Shown: piece after piece, positions 6,323-9,017 of the stretch
Layout: each line of letters starts with the position of its first letter
Position numbering within the stretch: position 1 is the first letter of the stretch
Origin: an uncultured Clostridia bacterium
Lineage (GTDB): Bacteria; Bacillota; Clostridia; Christensenellales; UBA1242
Reading direction: 5' to 3'
Length of the DNA: 9,017 nucleotides
Assembly: GCA_947589615.1 (NCBI GenBank)
Contig: CANQBU010000050.1
Span: 1-9,017, forward strand
Position numbers and translations under genes: made by a program
The notes under the pieces: generated by a model
What the model saw: only the letters and a program-made list of their open reading frames with translations
What the model was told of the DNA's origin: nothing
The model's database searches: none

Positions 6323-8455
6323 ATGGAAAAGATAGAATTACTCGCCCCAGCCGGGAATATGGAAAGTTTTGAAAGAGCAATAAACTGCGGAGCAAACGCA
6401 ATTTATCTTGGGCTTGATTCATTTAATGCGCGTGGGAATATAGAAAATTTTAATCAAGACAATCTCAAAAATGTGGTGGAACGGGCACATATGTTTGGAG
6501 TTAAAGTATATATTACGCTAAACACCCTTATTCAAAACAGTGAAATATCTGAAGTTTTAGACCTGGTCCGTTTTGCAAATAGTTGCAATGTCGATGCTTA
6601 TATTGTTCAGGATATAGGCATTGCATATTTATTATCTCAAAAATTCAAAGGCATTGAACTTCATGCAAGCACGCAAATGGGGCTTAATAATAGCGAAGGT
6701 GTGCAAGCACTTAAATCGATAGGTTTTAAACGAGTTGTATCGTCACGTGAGACGCCACTTGAAGAAGTAAAAAGAATAAAAGAAGAATGCAATGTGGATA
6801 TAGAATATTTTATTCAAGGTGCACTTTGTGTTGGATTTTCGGGAAATTGTTATCTTTGCTCCCTTCTTGCTGGTGCGAGCGGAAACCGAGGAAAATGCAA
6901 GCAATTTTGCCGTTTGCCTTATAAACTTGATGAGCATAAAGAGAATTATTATCTTTCTGCTAAAGATTTTTGCATGCTACCAAAATTGAAAGAGCTGGTT
7001 AGTGCTGGGGTTACAAGTTTAAAGATTGAAGGGCGGGCAAGAAGGCCGGGCTATGTTGGTGTTGCTGTAAAAACATATCGAGATGCCCTAGACAATAATT
7101 TAGAATATGACAAAAATTCAATTACAAATCTCAAAAAGGTTTTCAATAGAGGCGATTATATTTCAGGCTATCTTGATAACGAAAAAATAATATATCCTTT
7201 TGCCCAAAATCATATTGGAATAGAGATTGGCAAGGTTTTGTCTTTTAAGAAAGGTAAAAAATTTAACGAGGTCACCCTTTCTTCAATTCATCATTTGATT
7301 AGGGGAGATGTGATAAAACTTTTTAGTTGTGAAAAAGAACTTGCTACAATAAGCATTGTTGATGTAAAGGAAGTAGGCAAGAATAAATATTGTTTTACGA
7401 CAACGAATAGTGCTTTTCCAGATTGCACTGTTAGACTCATTGTAGATAATAAACTTGAAGAAGAAAATTTAAAAATAAAGAAAAAATTATTGGTTGATGC
7501 AAAATTTAAGGCTGAGATTGGAAAGCCTGCCGAACTTGAAATGATTTGCGAAGGGATAAGTTTTAAAGTCTTGGGAAATGTTGCACAACAGGCAGAAAGT
7601 CAACCCTTAACAAAAGAGGAGTGCATCGCTCAAATTGGCAAATGTGGTGAAGATTTTGAGGTTAAAAATTTACAGTTCAATGCCCAAAATGTTTTTTTTC
7701 GGAAGTCTCAATTAAACGCTTTAAGACGAGATTGCTTGCAGGGGTTAATTAGAAAATTAAGCGAAAGATATAATAAAACTATAGAAGAAAACAATTTTTT
7801 AATGGATTTTTCAAGAAAAAACGCAATTTTTGATAAAAATATCGTAATTTTTTATAAAAAAGATAAATTATTGAAAAATAAAACTTGTGATGATTATTTG
7901 GTCTACAGCCCTTCAATTTTTGATAAAAATGACATAGTTGATATTTGTAAGCAAATGAAGGAAAAGATTGTTTATTTAGATTGCCCAGTAATGGCGGACA
8001 AAGATGAAATTGATTATTTAAAGTCACTTTTAAAAGAGTGTGATAATCTTGGAATTTATGCTTCAAATTATTATGCATTAAATCTTTGTGAAAGAGAAAA
8101 GACAATAATAAGCAGTGAATTAAATGTAGTAAACAATTATTCACTTGCATTTTATAACAGTCTCGGCTTTGATAAGGTGGTTTTATCTAAGGAGAATTTC
8201 TCCTATGATGACATTTCCTTTAATGGAGAACTTTTCATTGAAAATATTTCACCTCGTTTAATATATTTCAGACATTGTCCAATGAAAGAGCATTTTAAAA
8301 GTGATTGCCAAAACTGTAAATATCGAGAAAATATAGTTTATTCTTTGGGAAATCATAAATTAACACTGAAAAGAAGAAAAATCAAACAGTGTCAGTTTTA
8401 TTTAAGTGGAGAAGTTTGTAGAAGAATGGGCAAAGGGCTTGTTATTGAAGAATAA
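6323..8455 (+). CDS. U32-family protein with DUF3656-like region (probable RNA hydroxylase type)
   Basis: The protein has 710 residues. The N-terminal ELLAPAGN (5-12) and the block from about 160 to 200 (QGALC, then SGNC, GNRGKCKQFCR) are the hallmark of the U32 family, followed by SAKDFCMLP (212-220) and IEGRARRPGYV (235-245). Residues about 400-475, ending in LNALRRD, resemble DUF3656, found in larger members such as E. coli RlhA. Although annotated as peptidases, characterised members act in prephenate-dependent hydroxylation of 23S rRNA (RlhA) or tRNA (TrhP), or in quinone synthesis (UbiU/V). An RNA hydroxylase role is the best inference; the substrate cannot be chosen. Cys169, Cys176, Cys192 or Cys196, and Cys217 sit where UbiU-type proteins bind a 4Fe-4S cluster. 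The C-terminal part adds C652-x9-C-x2-C665, C690 and C699, possibly a second metal site. The start is set by the conserved N-terminus and an in-frame stop at 6290; no Shine-Dalgarno is present. No terminator hairpin is seen after the stop. Confidence 0.9.
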   Translation: MEKIELLAPAGNMESFERAINCGANAIYLGLDSFNARGNIENFNQDNLKNVVERAHMFGVKVYITLNTLIQNSEISEVLDLVRFANSCNVDAYIVQDIGIAYLLSQKFKGIELHASTQMGLNNSEGVQALKSIGFKRVVSSRETPLEEVKRIKEECNVDIEYFIQGALCVGFSGNCYLCSLLAGASGNRGKCKQFCRLPYKLDEHKENYYLSAKDFCMLPKLKELVSAGVTSLKIEGRARRPGYVGVAVKTYRDALDNNLEYDKNSITNLKKVFNRGDYISGYLDNEKIIYPFAQNHIGIEIGKVLSFKKGKKFNEVTLSSIHHLIRGDVIKLFSCEKELATISIVDVKEVGKNKYCFTTTNSAFPDCTVRLIVDNKLEEENLKIKKKLLVDAKFKAEIGKPAELEMICEGISFKVLGNVAQQAESQPLTKEECIAQIGKCGEDFEVKNLQFNAQNVFFRKSQLNALRRDCLQGLIRKLSERYNKTIEENNFLMDFSRKNAIFDKNIVIFYKKDKLLKNKTCDDYLVYSPSIFDKNDIVDICKQMKEKIVYLDCPVMADKDEIDYLKSLLKECDNLGIYASNYYALNLCEREKTIISSELNVVNNYSLAFYNSLGFDKVVLSKENFSYDDISFNGELFIENISPRLIYFRHCPMKEHFKSDCQNCKYRENIVYSLGNHKLTLKRRKIKQCQFYLSGEVCRRMGKGLVIEE

Positions 8456-8470
8456 GATTAAATTTGGGGG

Positions 8471-8499
8471 TTGAATATATAAAATATATATGTTATAAT
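8471..8499 (+). promoter_or_regulatory. Near-consensus promoter of the leucine-rich-repeat gene
   Basis: TTGAAT (8471-8476), a 17-bp spacer and a perfect TATAAT (8494-8499) preceded by TGT (extended -10) form a strong sigma-A type promoter. The -35 begins 15 bp after the stop codon of the U32 gene. The expected start site near 8506 leaves a leader of about 30 nt containing the ribosome binding site. The spacer is almost entirely alternating A and T. Confidence 0.82.
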
Positions 8500-8527
8500 A
8501 TAAATAATTTAGGACTTGCGTAAGGTT

Positions 8528-8533
8528 GGAGGT
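8528..8533 (+). promoter_or_regulatory. Ribosome binding site deciding a GTG start
   Basis: GGAGGT lies 5 nt before the GTG at 8539 and only 2 nt before another GTG at 8536. The frame has a stop codon (TAA, 8533-8535) overlapping the end of this site, so translation cannot begin farther upstream. There is no in-frame ATG anywhere in the rest of the window. Spacing favours 8539. Confidence 0.8.
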
Positions 8534-8538
8534 AAGTG

Positions 8539-9017
8539 GTGGAAAAAGGATTGACATTTACATATTATGATGCACAAAAATTGGCACAGGAAGTGGGCAA
8601 GAAAGGAACGATTGTTATTCCTGATGCCTATACTTCAATTGAGCCATCTGCCTTTGATGAAATCACTTGCGAAAAATTAGTAATTGGGAAGAATATTAAT
8701 AGACTTAGCGGCAAGTCTTTTTATCATGCAAACATTAAAGTAGTTGATCTTTCAAAAGCACAGATCAAAGATCTTGAACGTTCATTATTTTCCTCTTCAA
8801 ATGTAAAGGAAGTTACTTTGCCTGAGTCATTAGAAACTATAGGAGAGGAAGCGTTTTGTTATTGCGACAAACTCGAGAAAGTCAATCTCCCTTTGCATGT
8901 CAGAGAAATTCGCAGATACGCTTTTCAAGGTTGCTACAATTTAAAGGATATCAAAATTCCTTATGGCGTTGAATCGATAGGACAAAATGCTTTTGCATCA
9001 TGTATTCGATTGGAGAA
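8539..9017 (+). CDS. BspA-like leucine-rich-repeat protein, 5' part only
   Basis: The frame is open from GTG 8539 to the window edge (159 codons plus 2 nt) and has no in-frame ATG, so an ATG-only gene search would miss it. The C-terminal half of what is visible carries BspA-like (LRR_5) repeats of 23 residues, starting at residues 101, 124 and 147 in the pattern I-x3-AF-x2-C-x2-L-x3-x-I/L-P. A more degenerate copy, IPDAYTSIEPSAF, is near residues 27-39, and a partial one lies near residues 84-98. Such repeats form a curved protein-binding solenoid; known members are often surface adhesins. Here the N-terminus (VEKGLTFTYYDAQKLAQ) is polar and is not a signal peptide, so the protein may be cytoplasmic or exported by another route. 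A good promoter and ribosome binding site precede it. The start could also be GTG 8536, which adds one residue. Confidence 0.85.
   Translation, partial: MEKGLTFTYYDAQKLAQEVGKKGTIVIPDAYTSIEPSAFDEITCEKLVIGKNINRLSGKSFYHANIKVVDLSKAQIKDLERSLFSSSNVKEVTLPESLETIGEEAFCYCDKLEKVNLPLHVREIRRYAFQGCYNLKDIKIPYGVESIGQNAFASCIRLE
8839..9017 (+). repeat. 23-residue leucine-rich repeats (69-bp period)
   Basis: Two full protein repeats, residues 101-123 and 124-146, and the beginning of a third at 147, are in register at 69 bp. They are similar in protein pattern (AF, Cys, Leu, Pro positions) but clearly diverged in DNA, so this is an old repeat and not a recent duplication. The array probably continues beyond the window. 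Confidence 0.75.

Noticed and set aside
7779..8150. A 123-codon minus-strand open frame opposite the U32 gene
   Set aside because: Its product is a Leu/Phe/His/Asn-rich shadow of the AT-rich coding strand, with no recognisable motif.
6323..8455. Collagenase or protease function for the U32 protein
   Set aside because: The name comes from early annotation; characterised relatives act on RNA or quinone precursors, and no protease catalytic set is visible.
8475..8490. Alternating AT stretch as an operator palindrome
   Set aside because: Alternating A/T is trivially self-complementary, and it forms the spacer of a strong promoter.

Overview
The window looks like a chromosomal segment of a low-GC Gram-positive bacterium of the Clostridia/Firmicutes type, probably host- or gut-associated. 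The grounds are strong AT richness, AGGAGG-type ribosome binding sites, standard-code tryptophan (TGG) use, a lipoprotein with a classical lipobox, a two-HKD cardiolipin synthase with two N-terminal membrane segments, and a BspA-like leucine-rich-repeat gene. This placement is an inference; there is no rRNA or tRNA here to fix it. I see no CRISPR array, insertion sequence, phage gene or recognisable defence system.

Layout, left to right: (1) nt 1-2229 (+), the 3' part of a large Asn/Thr-rich, Cys-poor, probably extracellular protein whose start lies outside the window. (2) nt 2263-3720 (+), a cardiolipin synthase 33 bp downstream with a strong RBS and no promoter or terminator between them, so probably co-transcribed. 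(3) nt 3721-3751, a bidirectional hairpin terminator that serves convergent genes and carries the stop codon of the minus-strand gene in its loop. (4) nt 3736-4989 (-), a 417-aa ferritin-like protein with three equally spaced metal-ligand half-sites (E-x29-[DE]-x2-H). (5) nt 4990-5170, a gap holding a palindrome and a minus-strand terminator that pairs fully only as the minus-strand RNA. (6) nt 5171-6130 (-), a 319-aa lipoprotein of unknown function, with a promoter whose 19-bp spacer is bracketed by an inverted repeat. (7) nt 6131-6322, a very AT-rich divergent intergenic region. (8) nt 6323-8455 (+), a U32-family protein with a DUF3656-like region, apparently transcribed from an extended -10 promoter that leaves little or no 5' leader. 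(9) nt 8539-9017 (+), the start of a BspA-like leucine-rich-repeat protein that uses a GTG start, with a near-consensus promoter in front.

The genes do not form one obvious pathway. Surface or envelope functions dominate (extracellular protein, phospholipid synthesis, lipoprotein), beside a probable RNA-modifying U32 protein and a probable di-metal ferritin-like protein. The points most worth a second look are the triple half-site ferritin-like protein, the apparently leaderless U32 gene, and the MerR-like promoter geometry of the lipoprotein gene.
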